64,000 nt of DNA from CAWJEL01 sp964647255. GTDB taxonomy: Bacteria; Chloroflexota; Anaerolineae; CG2-30-64-16. The DNA is taken from NCBI GenBank assembly GCA_964647255.1, contig CAZYGI010000010.1, forward strand, positions 19,535 to 83,534, written 5' to 3'. This document shows, in pieces, positions 26,816-35,757 of the stretch (positions within the stretch are counted from its first letter, which is position 1; each line of letters starts with the position of its first letter). The notes below the pieces were generated by a model. The model searched no databases, was not told the origin of the DNA, and saw nothing but the letters and a program-made list of their open reading frames with translations. Both the position numbers and the translations under genes were made by a program.

Positions 26816-28929
26816 TTGATCACCACTGTGCCAAGAATCACGCTGTCGGTGAGCGTCCTGCCGGATGCGCCGAGCACCTTGAGCCGGACGCCCTCCTGGC
26901 TGGGCGTGTAGAATCCCATCTCGATCTCGTAGGTCCCGGGCGGCGCGTCGGCGGGTACACCTAAGGTATGCTGATCCACAATGATCTCACCCTGATCCCA
27001 GCGGTCCGTCGGGTACGAATTGCCCAGCGGCGGGCTGTCGTAACCGGCCCACAGGATGCCGCCATCGGCCTTGCGCGGCCCCAGAAGATGAGTGAACACC
27101 GTATGGCGCAGCTTGGTCGGTCCGATATTGCTGCGTAGGAACAACGTCACAGTCAAGGTTTCCCCTGGATGGAGTTCTGAAGCAGAAACCGTGCTTCCCA
27201 GCAACTCAATCCCCTCCGCAAACTCGGCGGTGATGGCCCGATTGGGGTGAATGACAGGCGCCACGCCGGGATCCACGGCAAACACCGTGGAATGCGGCAG
27301 CCCCCAGTAGTTCCGGACCTCGTGCACGATGCGGCCGGACGGGTACGCCTCGCGCAGCGCGGCCAACGACTGCTGATCCCCCAGGAAAGTCGTCACCATG
27401 TAGAGCGCGCCGTCTGGGCTGGGGGGCGCCAGCACCAGCCCACGATTGCCGTCGAACAAGCGCAGATCGCGGTCCCGCACCTGCCACGTCACCGGCAGGT
27501 GCATCACGCTCCGCTCACCGGCCGGGGTGTAGTAGAGCCGGGTGCCGGCCGGCGTGGCAGCGGCATACTTGCCGATATCCACCAGCCCGACGTCGAAGAT
27601 GTGGAACAGGTTCTTGTCGCGACCCCAATCAATGAAGAAGTATTGATAGCCCCAGACCCCGGTGTAGAGCAACAGGCCGCTCAACGCCACGCCAGCCGCC
27701 GCCAGCCCAGCTTTCCGCCCGACCTTCACCGACCCAAGCAATGCCCTTGCTGCGTCGAACAACCAGCCGAGGCCCGCGGCCACCAGGATCATAATCGCCG
27801 GGAGCGAGCCGATCATGCGGCGGATGCTGGGCGCGTCATCGGCCAGGATCGAGGGCAGCCACATCCAGAGGCACCAGATCAGAAGCAGGGCGTAAGCCGG
27901 CCGCCTCGCCCGCGCCACCGCCAGGAGCAGCGCGAAGTAGAACGTCAACGCCAGGAACAGCGGCAGCGGCGGCCGCGTGTAGAGCCGGTTGCCATCGCTG
28001 GCTGGGCCGGCAAACAGGAAGACGCCGGCCACCTTCCCAGCGTTGTTCAGCATACTCGCCATGGGCGTCTGGCTCCCGCCACCGGTCCCGAAAACGCCGA
28101 CCTGCTGCGTGCGCATGAAGAACATCCAGGGGTTCCGGTAGGCGAACTCCCCCAGGGGAAAGATGACCACGGCAGCGACCAGGACGAGAAGCAGCAGCTT
28201 CCAGGCGTAGCGCTCCACAAACCCGCGTTCCTGGAAGACTTTATAGATCACAAACAGCACCAAAACCCCGGGGAAGACCCAGGCGGCCTGGTAGGTATAA
28301 AACGCGCTGCCCCAGAAGAGGCCCGACACAACGAACGGCCACCACCGCTGCGTCTGGAGCCCCTGCCAGAGGAACAGGAGCGCCAGGATCGTCCAGAGCG
28401 GCACCAGGACGACTTCGACGCCTTCCCGGCTGAACGCGTTGTGCCAGGGCAGCACGGCCAGGATCAAACAGGCTACGGCCGGCAGGAACTGGCGGGCGAT
28501 CCGCGACTCGCCCCAGGGTTGAGTGGCCTCCTCGGCAGTAGTCTCGGCGCGCACGGGAAACAGCCAGCGCGCCAGGAAATAGAGTGCGGGGATCGTCACC
28601 ATCCCGGCGATCGCTGAAACATAGCGGATCGCCAGCATTTTCTCGCCCGCGATGAGGAAGGCCAGCGCGGTCAAATAGATCTCGATCGGCGGGATGCCCC
28701 AATTGCCCGTGAAGTAAATGGGGTGATAGCCCGGATCGAGCAGCAGACGCCGCGCCTCCAACGACTCGAAGGCCTCATCGAAGTTCATCCCCGGCGGCAC
28801 CTGGCCCTGCTGCCACAGCCGGAAGAAGATGCCAACGGCAAGAACCGCGAGCAACAGGAACCAATCGAGCCGGTTCAGCCGAAAACACGATACAGCCTGG
28901 GCGTTGACTTGTGATTTCGTATCTGCCAT
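26812..28929 (-). CDS. PMT/ArnT-like (GT39/GT83-type) membrane glycosyltransferase 2
   Basis: A 705-residue integral membrane enzyme with about 10-12 hydrophobic helices. In the first extracytoplasmic loop, MNFDEAFESLEARRLL carries the acidic DE motif expected for GT-C catalysis. The C-terminal 160 residues are a soluble beta-rich domain (TVTLFLRSNIGPTKLRHTVF, FTHLLGPRKADG). It is predicted to take sugar from a polyprenyl-phosphate carrier outside the membrane. It is homologous in layout to the adjacent 28942-31068 protein. AAGGA precedes the ATG. The gap to the upstream gene is 12 bases, and the downstream GT2 overlaps by four. Confidence 0.88.
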   Translation of the reverse strand: MADTKSQVNAQAVSCFRLNRLDWFLLLAVLAVGIFFRLWQQGQVPPGMNFDEAFESLEARRLLLDPGYHPIYFTGNWGIPPIEIYLTALAFLIAGEKMLAIRYVSAIAGMVTIPALYFLARWLFPVRAETTAEEATQPWGESRIARQFLPAVACLILAVLPWHNAFSREGVEVVLVPLWTILALLFLWQGLQTQRWWPFVVSGLFWGSAFYTYQAAWVFPGVLVLFVIYKVFQERGFVERYAWKLLLLVLVAAVVIFPLGEFAYRNPWMFFMRTQQVGVFGTGGGSQTPMASMLNNAGKVAGVFLFAGPASDGNRLYTRPPLPLFLALTFYFALLLAVARARRPAYALLLIWCLWMWLPSILADDAPSIRRMIGSLPAIMILVAAGLGWLFDAARALLGSVKVGRKAGLAAAGVALSGLLLYTGVWGYQYFFIDWGRDKNLFHIFDVGLVDIGKYAAATPAGTRLYYTPAGERSVMHLPVTWQVRDRDLRLFDGNRGLVLAPPSPDGALYMVTTFLGDQQSLAALREAYPSGRIVHEVRNYWGLPHSTVFAVDPGVAPVIHPNRAITAEFAEGIELLGSTVSASELHPGETLTVTLFLRSNIGPTKLRHTVFTHLLGPRKADGGILWAGYDSPPLGNSYPTDRWDQGEIIVDQHTLGVPADAPPGTYEIEMGFYTPSQEGVRLKVLGASGRTLTDSVILGTVVIK

Positions 28930-28941
28930 CCCGTCGCGTCC

Positions 28942-31068
28942 TTATTCCACTGTCACCGCGCCGAGGATCAGGTGATCCTGGCCGGCCGGGACGATCGTGA
29001 TCGCACGTGCACCGCCTGCGGCCGGATCATACAGCCCCACCTCGATGGGGTAGGCGCCGGGCGGCATATCGGACGGCAACTGAATCTGGTACTCGTCCAG
29101 GATCAGGTCGCCGGCCGCCCAGGTCGTCGTCGGTGCGCTGCCGTCGCCGGGCCGCGCATCACGGCCGGCCCAGACGGCGCTGCCGTCGGGTTTCGCCGGG
29201 CCCAGCAGGTGCGTGAAGACGGTCCAATCCACGGCCGGCTTCTCGGCCGCGCGCCACCAAAGCTGAAGATAGACGATGTCGCCCAGCCGGTACTCAGTCC
29301 GATCCGTGTCATAGCCGGCCAGGGCGATGCCCGGCCAACCGGCCGCGACAGCGACCTGCGGCTGCCGGGCCGGCGCGGCGCCCGCCGCCACCCGGAACGC
29401 GCGGGCATAGACCTTCCCCACCCGATCGTAGAAGACTTTTGCCTCAACCGCATCCGGGTAGAGCGTCCGGAGCAACGGCCCACCGCGAAAATCCTCGTGC
29501 TCGATCACGACGTAGGTGGCCGCCCGGCCGGCGGGCGCGGCGACGAAGGCGTGCCGGCCGTCAAAATGGCGCACTGGCCGGCCCTCGCGCCAGGCGAACG
29601 CCAGCGTCGTGTCCGTTACCGGCCGCGGGGTCACGTAAACCGCTTCGTCCGCCGGCAGGCTCAGCACGTACTGGCCGATCTCCCACAGCCCCTGGTCGTA
29701 GGCGTAAAAAACCGCCGGGCTGTTGGCCCAACGCTCGAAATACACGGCGGCGGTGAACCCCAGGCTGCCGGCCAGGATCACCCCCACGATCACCGCGCGG
29801 CCGATCCCGCGCAACCGATCCAGCGCGGCCGCGATCTGCTCGTCCGACGGCTGAGAAGGCTGCTTTGCCGCCCTGGGTCCCTGCGCCTCTCCGGGCTGCG
29901 CCTTCCCTTCCTGCTGAGCGACCGACTCAGAGTCATTCCGCCCTAACAGAATCGCCAGTCCTAGACCGCACAACAGGGCAACGACGGGCGCCGCGCCCAG
30001 GCCGCGGCGAAAGTGCGGCGCATACTCGCTGAACACCGTGGGTGCCAGCATGATCAGCCCGGCCAGGAGCATCCCGCCGAACGCCGGCCGCCGCCCGCGC
30101 CAGAGCGCCGCGGCCAACCCGACGAAGAATGGGATGCTCATCAAAACGTCCAGCACCGGCACACCGGGCTGATTGTTGCGCGGGTCAAGGTCGCCGCGGA
30201 AGCTGAACATGCCCAACGTCGCCAACAGATTGCGCGCCGGCGCACCCCCGGCTGCGTTGGCCGGTGCAGCGGCAATCTGGCTGCTGCGGAGCAAGAGCTG
30301 GTCCGGGTGCTGCGCCCAGTGCAGCGCCAACGGCGCAAAGACCGCCAAAGCAACCAGCCCGGCGAAGAGCAGAGGTGCAGAGGCGCGAAGGAGAGGGGGA
30401 GTGAAGATGCCCCTCTGCTCCCCTGCTCCGCTGCGCCCTCGCACCAGCGTCCACAACCCTAACCCGAACGCGATCACCGGCAGCAGCCGCCCTGCTGGAT
30501 AGGTGTAGGGTCCCAGCCCAGCCAGGGCGCCGAACGCCAGCCAGGCGGCCAGCCGACCCGTCCGCCGCGCGTGCCAAAACGCCCACAGCATCAGCGTCAG
30601 CAGCAGGGGCACCAGCACCGGCTCAATGCCCACGCGGCTGAAGTGGAGATGCCAGCGGTTGATCGCCAGCGCCAGCGCGGCCAGGAGCGGCAGCGCCGGG
30701 GGCATCCGTTCGTCGTTGCGCACCAGCTCCCGGCCCAGCGCATAGAGCGCCGGCACGGTCAGCGTGCCGCTTATCCCCGCAACCGCGCGCATCACCAGCG
30801 GAGTGGCGCCGGCCAGCTTGAACGCCAGTGCGGTAAGATAGATGAACGCCGGCTCGACGCCGAAATTGCCCGCGAAGAAGATCGGGTGATAACCCGGCTG
30901 CGTCAGCACACGCCAGGCTTCCAGTGCTTCATACGCCTCATCGTAGTGGAAGCCGGGCGGAACGGCATCCAGGCGCCAAAAGCGCAGGAATGTGGCCAGG
31001 GCAGTGATTAAAAGCAGCGCGACCGTCGAACCTGGGAGGCGGCGCGCTGCAATGTCTCGACGTGCCAT
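28942..31068 (-). CDS. PMT/ArnT-like (GT39/GT83-type) membrane glycosyltransferase 1
   Basis: A 708-residue membrane protein. FHYDEAYEALEAWRVLTQPG (about residues 38-57) holds the catalytic acidic pair. About eleven hydrophobic helices follow. A cytoplasmic or loop stretch rich in Gln/Glu/Ala (SVAQQEGKAQPGEAQGPRAA) is unusual for the family. The C-terminal part from about 560 is a beta-rich extracytoplasmic domain (DIVYLQLWWRAAEKPAVDWT, FTHLLGPAKPDG), equivalent to that of the next gene. ATG 31068 was chosen over TTG 31071. The gene starts 13 bases after the stop of the 31082-32404 gene and belongs to the same operon. Confidence 0.88.
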   Translation of the reverse strand: MARRDIAARRLPGSTVALLLITALATFLRFWRLDAVPPGFHYDEAYEALEAWRVLTQPGYHPIFFAGNFGVEPAFIYLTALAFKLAGATPLVMRAVAGISGTLTVPALYALGRELVRNDERMPPALPLLAALALAINRWHLHFSRVGIEPVLVPLLLTLMLWAFWHARRTGRLAAWLAFGALAGLGPYTYPAGRLLPVIAFGLGLWTLVRGRSGAGEQRGIFTPPLLRASAPLLFAGLVALAVFAPLALHWAQHPDQLLLRSSQIAAAPANAAGGAPARNLLATLGMFSFRGDLDPRNNQPGVPVLDVLMSIPFFVGLAAALWRGRRPAFGGMLLAGLIMLAPTVFSEYAPHFRRGLGAAPVVALLCGLGLAILLGRNDSESVAQQEGKAQPGEAQGPRAAKQPSQPSDEQIAAALDRLRGIGRAVIVGVILAGSLGFTAAVYFERWANSPAVFYAYDQGLWEIGQYVLSLPADEAVYVTPRPVTDTTLAFAWREGRPVRHFDGRHAFVAAPAGRAATYVVIEHEDFRGGPLLRTLYPDAVEAKVFYDRVGKVYARAFRVAAGAAPARQPQVAVAAGWPGIALAGYDTDRTEYRLGDIVYLQLWWRAAEKPAVDWTVFTHLLGPAKPDGSAVWAGRDARPGDGSAPTTTWAAGDLILDEYQIQLPSDMPPGAYPIEVGLYDPAAGGARAITIVPAGQDHLILGAVTVE

Positions 31069-31081
31069 CAATACGATCCGT

Positions 31082-32404
31082 TCAGAAGGGCTTCCCGCTC
31101 GCGATGTGCGCCGCCAGCGCGGCCGCGACCTCGGAGACCGTCCCGGCGATGCGCTGGACGGGCGCGCCGCCCGCGGCGATCTCAGCTTCGGTCCCGGCGC
31201 TGACGGCTTCAGGCCCGGCCAGGATAGTCACCAGGCCGGCATTCTTGGCTTCTTCCGGCTGAAAGCCGAACGATGGTCCGAACGCCGCCAGGTAATCCTG
31301 CGCCAGATGCAGATAGGCCGGCGTGCTCGGATGCTCGCGCGGCCCGAAGAGCACGTAATGCCCCAAAGCCTTGCCGGCCGCGGGCGCCACCAGATCCACG
31401 GTCGCCGCATCGGCGCCGGTCAGAGTGACCGCGGGGGAGATGACCGCCGTCCCGGCAATCGCCACCTGGTAGACGCCCGCGATGAGATCGGCGAAGCGGT
31501 AGGTTTCGTCGGCCGCGACCGTCTGGACCGCCACTTCGTTTGCCGCGCGGGTCAACGCAAGGACACGGCCTGCGCCGTTCAGCACACGACCGGAGATCAC
31601 GCTCTCGGCCACGATCAACGTCAGGTCAAGCTGCGCCTGGTCCCGGCCCGTCACGCGCACAGGATTGCTGCGCAGCGCCGTGTTCTCCACGCCGACGATG
31701 TACTCACCCGCGCCCAAATCCGCGAAACGGAAGGTCTCGTCGGCCGCGATGGGCTGAGTGGCGAGGACCGCGTCCCCTTGCAGCAATTGGGCATTACGGC
31801 CGGCTGCGCCGTGAACCAGGCCGTAGATCACGCTGTCGTTATACACTACGTTGGGCGCCTGCACCTTGACGAAGGTGATGCTGAACGAATGGTGAAAGAG
31901 GGTGTTGCCGGTGGCTTCGTCAGGATGCCCCGTGTGCATACCGGTCACGCGATCCGACGGCAGCTCCTGGCCGCTCAGGCCCAACGCCTCAGCCAGGCAC
32001 ACCTGCCACTTCCACATCGGGAAGTTAGCGCCCGGTTCACTCAGCGGCTTGTCCACCGTGATGATCTGTTCGCCGCCCTCCCAGGCAATCCGGGCACGGG
32101 CGCCGTACACCCGCCCGCCGAGCGGGCTGGCCGTGGTGGCGGAGGCCGGATCGAGAAGATCCAGGTAAACGTGGTGGTTGCCGCCGTTTTCTTCCGGCGT
32201 CAGGTGGTGGACGCGCACGGCCTGCCAGTAGAAGCCGCCCGGCGTCACCGTTGCCGGCGTGATCGCGACGCCATACGCCGCCGCGTCATTCACGGCCTCG
32301 CGCGGCGCCAGTGCGATGTTCGACGCAAGCGGCGCGGCCGGCCGGACTTCCGCTCGACCAAATATCCCGGTCATCCAGTTTGCGATGCGCTGGAAAAGAT
32401 TCAT
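31082..32404 (-). CDS. Repeat protein with His-rich N-terminal domain and CWB2-like C-terminal module
   Basis: A 440-residue protein. Residues of about 45-195 form an unassigned domain with conserved-looking polar motifs VHHLTPEENGGNHHVYLDLL and GMHTGHPDEATGNTLFHHSF. Residues 200-335 hold two prealbumin-like units (DETFRFADLGAGEYIVGV and DETYRFADLIAGVYQVAI). Residues 340-440 are a C-terminal module (LGHYVLFGPREH, then GLVTILAGPEAVSAGTEAEI) shared with both giant paralogs. There is no signal peptide; an amphipathic start MNLFQRIANWMTGIFG precedes a short linker. The ATG follows GGAGGG. It begins three bases after the stop of the giant gene, so they are cotranscribed. The function is unknown; a surface or glycan-linked structural partner is an inference. 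Confidence 0.78.
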   Translation of the reverse strand: MNLFQRIANWMTGIFGRAEVRPAAPLASNIALAPREAVNDAAAYGVAITPATVTPGGFYWQAVRVHHLTPEENGGNHHVYLDLLDPASATTASPLGGRVYGARARIAWEGGEQIITVDKPLSEPGANFPMWKWQVCLAEALGLSGQELPSDRVTGMHTGHPDEATGNTLFHHSFSITFVKVQAPNVVYNDSVIYGLVHGAAGRNAQLLQGDAVLATQPIAADETFRFADLGAGEYIVGVENTALRSNPVRVTGRDQAQLDLTLIVAESVISGRVLNGAGRVLALTRAANEVAVQTVAADETYRFADLIAGVYQVAIAGTAVISPAVTLTGADAATVDLVAPAAGKALGHYVLFGPREHPSTPAYLHLAQDYLAAFGPSFGFQPEEAKNAGLVTILAGPEAVSAGTEAEIAAGGAPVQRIAGTVSEVAAALAAHIASGKPF

Positions 32405-32407
32405 CGC

Positions 32408-35400
32408 TCAACCCTCCTTCGCCAGACCCGCCGCGGCCGCCGCCTGGGTGAGCCGGCTCAACGCCTCGGCCAGGGTGAACCCGGCGCCGGCTAACCGTGT
32501 CACCTGACAGCCTGCCGCCGCCAGCTTGCCGTCCAGCTCTGCCGGGATGGCGTCCCCCGCCAGGATGACCCGCGCCGCACAGGCCGCATCCCCCGCGCTG
32601 AAGCCCACCGTGGCGCCTGAACGAATCGCGTAATTCGCGGCCAACGCCAGGATCAAGCGCGCTTCGACGTCAGGCGCTTCACCTTGCAAGGCCGGCAGCA
32701 GGACGTACTGCGCAACGCGCCTGGGCGCCGCCGGCAGCACAACATCGCGCGTGACGGTCATGTCCTCGTCCACCACGATGTCGCGCAGCACCGGCTCCTC
32801 ATCTCCGACAGCCAGCGCATAGACGCCGCCGGGCAGCCCGGTGAACCAGAAGGCGCCGCTTGAATCCGTCTGGGTTCGGGCGACCTCCGCGCCGTCACGC
32901 AGCAGGCGCAGCGTTGCGCCCGGGATGCTGGCCCCGGTCGCGCTCAACAGCCGCCCTTGCAGTGCGCTGCGCGGGCCGGGCGCAACCCACAGGACATCGG
33001 CGCGGTGCTCGCGCTCGCCATCCAGGACGATGTTGCTGGCGACAATCCCCATGCCGGTCACATCCAGGCTGTAGACGCCCGCCGTCAGACCGGTGAACTG
33101 ATAGGAACCGTCGGCCGCCGTCCGCGTTCTCCCGGCTTCCAGGCCATCGCGGCGCAGCGTGACCACGATATCCGGTTTCGGTTGGCCGGCGCCGTCGGCC
33201 ACACGACCGCGGATCGCGCTGCGTTGACCGGCGGCCAGGTCAATCGCCGCCAGTTGCAGCCCGTTCTCGCCGGTGCAGATCAGATCGCTGAACACGGCCG
33301 TGCCCACCTCAACGCGGTAGCGGCCGGCAGGCAGGCCTTCAAAAGAGAACCGCCCATCGGCGTCGAGCAACGCCTGGCGCGTCCAGCCCCAGGCTTGCGG
33401 CGCGTAGAGCACTGCGATCATGCCATCCGGCGGCGCAATCACCTTGCCCGCCACGCTGCCGCGCAGCGGGAAGAGCTGTTTGAACAGCGTGCCCGGGGCC
33501 AACGTGACCGTCTCCGCGATCACGCCGATCCCCGCCAGTTCGAGGCGATAGCTGCCGGCCGGTAAATTGGGAAAGACAAAGCTCCCATCGGCCGCAAGCT
33601 GCGTCTCGCGTGTGCCGCTCGCCCCCACAAGACGCACGACGCGCCCGGCCTGGCCGCCCGTCACGACGCCGTCCACCTGAGCAGGGGTTCCGACAGGCTG
33701 GAGCTGAAAATTGACCTCGTAGGTGATCGGCTGGCCCGCGCGGCCGGCGACCTGGGCGGTGTCCAGATTGTCGGCCAGGTCACTGGGCCAATCGCCCTGG
33801 ACGATTCGCAGAATGAAGAGGCCCGGCGTATGGGTGAATTCGTAACTGCCGGCCGGCCGATAGGGATCGCTCCCAGTGGTCACAACCGGGAACGCCGTCC
33901 CAGGATCGGCGCCGTGCCAGGACATCTGCACTTTGACGCCGTTCAGAGGCTTGCCGGCCGCATCCGTCACAACCCCATAAAACACCCGGCGATTGCCGGT
34001 CTCTGCGGCGTCGAGCAAGCGCTGCTTTGTCACCACGTAACGTGAGCTGGTCGCCGCGCCGGCGGTTAGCCGCAGGTTCTTGGTCTGCCAGCCGTCCAGC
34101 GCCAGGCCCGCCAAGATGATCCCGGGCACGGTGAGCTGATAGGCGCCCAACGGAAGACCGCTGAACCGGAACGTGCCGTCCGCCGCGGTCTGCGTCTCGG
34201 CCACCTGGACGCCTTCGCGCATCAGTGTGACCTGAACGCCCGTCTGCGGCGCACCGGCAGCGGTCAACACAGTGCCGGTCAGGGTGCTGCTGGCCCCGCC
34301 CGTCAACCGGATGACCACCGAGGGGCCGAGGGCCAACGCGGCCGTCACCCCGCGGCGCACCACACCCCACGGCGGGACTGCGAGATCATACACTCCCGGC
34401 ACAAGCCGCTCGAAGCGGAAGGCACCATCTGCGCCCGTCACGGTCGAAGCCACTTCACGATCACCGGTCAGGAGCTTCACGGTGAGATCAGCCAGTGCGC
34501 CGTCGTTGTCTGAACGCAGCACCAGGCCGGCGACGACCGCCTGGTTCGCCTCATCCACCACCCGGTTGGGCATCGCTTTTACATCGGCCACCACGGGCAT
34601 CTCGCCGTGCAGGCTGAAGTCCGAGTTCCACCAATCGGTGTACCAGGATTGGCTCTCCCACCCCGGCGCCATGAAGCCGAGCTTGTAGTTGCCGATCAAC
34701 CAATGGCACACCGCAAAATAGTTGTTGGGACACTGGAGGCCGTAGATCTCCCGGCCGCCTTGCATGAAGTCGTTGATGGCAACCGCCATGTCGCTGTGAA
34801 GGCGCGGGCCAATCCGCGGATAGCGGCGATCATCCTTCCAGCCAACCACCGGCCCGCCTTCCGTGCTGATGATCGGCGCGGTGTGCCCCAACGCCTGCAT
34901 CATCTGCTGGTTCAACAGATGAAACGCCAGGAAACACGACGCATCGCTCTCCAGCGTGGCGCCGGGATTCTTGTCGGAAGCCCGCCACTGGTTGATCAGC
35001 TCGCGCGGCCGGTTTTCCCAGGCCCAGCCGCCCAGGCGGTCGTATTCCTCCTGGCTGACCGGCGTTCCTTCCTGGTTGACCGAGTCGTACGGGTAATCGA
35101 GGGGATGGTTAAGCGTGTAGTTATGGATTGCCACCCACGCGCCCTTCTCGAACAGGTCGGCGCGCCCCTTCTGCACCACAGCCTGGATATAGTTGTCTTT
35201 GGCGCCGACCCCCATGGCCGGGAAGGCGGGCAATCCGCCCATGCCAATGATGGAGTCGGCGTCTATGATGAAGTTGTCCACCACCACATCGAGCCAGTCC
35301 GGCAGCATGTGGCCATCTTTCCATTCGGCGGGGAGATCCGGCTCGTTGTTGGTCTCGAAGTACCGCACGCCCGCATCAATCTGTCGCTTGATCGTGTCCG

Positions 35401-35665
35401 CCTCGCGGCCGCCGATATGGCCCGGATTGGGTCCCAGGCGGTACAATCGCACGACCGGCATGATATCCGCCGCCAGCAGCCGCTTGCACAGCTCCAACGA
35501 TGAACCGCCGCCATCATCCAGCAGCTTGACCCATTTGATGTTCAGGGCGCGGAGCTCGTCAATCCAGAAATCCACTGCGGAACCGGCCGGATGATACACG
35601 GACGCCGACCAATGGATTCCGCGGCGGTTATCGCCCTTGGGGCGGGGGAAATCTTCAACACGCAT
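32408..35665 (-). CDS. Giant glycosidase-like protein with carboxypeptidase-regulatory repeats and CWB2-like C-terminus (paralog 2)
   Basis: A 1085-residue protein. Residues 1-370 are a TIM-barrel-like glycosidase region, homologous to the 19142-22471 protein, with YFETNNEPD (E108) and APIISTEGGPVVG (E269). Residues of about 375-980 contain at least six prealbumin/CarboxypepD_reg-like units with the signature ADG(T/S)(F/Y)xFxGLxxGxYxLxV. Residues of about 981-1085 are the C-terminal module (RVAQYVLLPALQ ... CAARVILAGDAIPAEL) seen in three proteins here. No signal peptide is visible. ATG 35665 is preceded by GGAGG at five bases. It is the first gene of the five-gene operon, with a TATAAT 65 bp upstream. 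The target glycan is unknown. Confidence 0.83.
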   Translation of the reverse strand: MRVEDFPRPKGDNRRGIHWSASVYHPAGSAVDFWIDELRALNIKWVKLLDDGGGSSLELCKRLLAADIMPVVRLYRLGPNPGHIGGREADTIKRQIDAGVRYFETNNEPDLPAEWKDGHMLPDWLDVVVDNFIIDADSIIGMGGLPAFPAMGVGAKDNYIQAVVQKGRADLFEKGAWVAIHNYTLNHPLDYPYDSVNQEGTPVSQEEYDRLGGWAWENRPRELINQWRASDKNPGATLESDASCFLAFHLLNQQMMQALGHTAPIISTEGGPVVGWKDDRRYPRIGPRLHSDMAVAINDFMQGGREIYGLQCPNNYFAVCHWLIGNYKLGFMAPGWESQSWYTDWWNSDFSLHGEMPVVADVKAMPNRVVDEANQAVVAGLVLRSDNDGALADLTVKLLTGDREVASTVTGADGAFRFERLVPGVYDLAVPPWGVVRRGVTAALALGPSVVIRLTGGASSTLTGTVLTAAGAPQTGVQVTLMREGVQVAETQTAADGTFRFSGLPLGAYQLTVPGIILAGLALDGWQTKNLRLTAGAATSSRYVVTKQRLLDAAETGNRRVFYGVVTDAAGKPLNGVKVQMSWHGADPGTAFPVVTTGSDPYRPAGSYEFTHTPGLFILRIVQGDWPSDLADNLDTAQVAGRAGQPITYEVNFQLQPVGTPAQVDGVVTGGQAGRVVRLVGASGTRETQLAADGSFVFPNLPAGSYRLELAGIGVIAETVTLAPGTLFKQLFPLRGSVAGKVIAPPDGMIAVLYAPQAWGWTRQALLDADGRFSFEGLPAGRYRVEVGTAVFSDLICTGENGLQLAAIDLAAGQRSAIRGRVADGAGQPKPDIVVTLRRDGLEAGRTRTAADGSYQFTGLTAGVYSLDVTGMGIVASNIVLDGEREHRADVLWVAPGPRSALQGRLLSATGASIPGATLRLLRDGAEVARTQTDSSGAFWFTGLPGGVYALAVGDEEPVLRDIVVDEDMTVTRDVVLPAAPRRVAQYVLLPALQGEAPDVEARLILALAANYAIRSGATVGFSAGDAACAARVILAGDAIPAELDGKLAAAGCQVTRLAGAGFTLAEALSRLTQAAAAAGLAKEG

Positions 35666-35729
35666 GGGGGCCTCCAGGTAGACGCAGCGCAAGAAGCGTC
35701 ACGCCAGAGAAATATCGGATCACCCGACC

Positions 35730-35735
35730 ATTATA
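35730..35735 (-). promoter_or_regulatory. -10 box of the five-gene operon promoter
   Basis: TATAAT on the minus strand in the 92-bp gap between priA and the giant gene. TAGACA lies 19 bp upstream, a longer spacer than ideal. The predicted leader is about 57 nt. Confidence 0.5.
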
Positions 35736-35757
35736 ACATAGCAATACTTGGGCCTGT

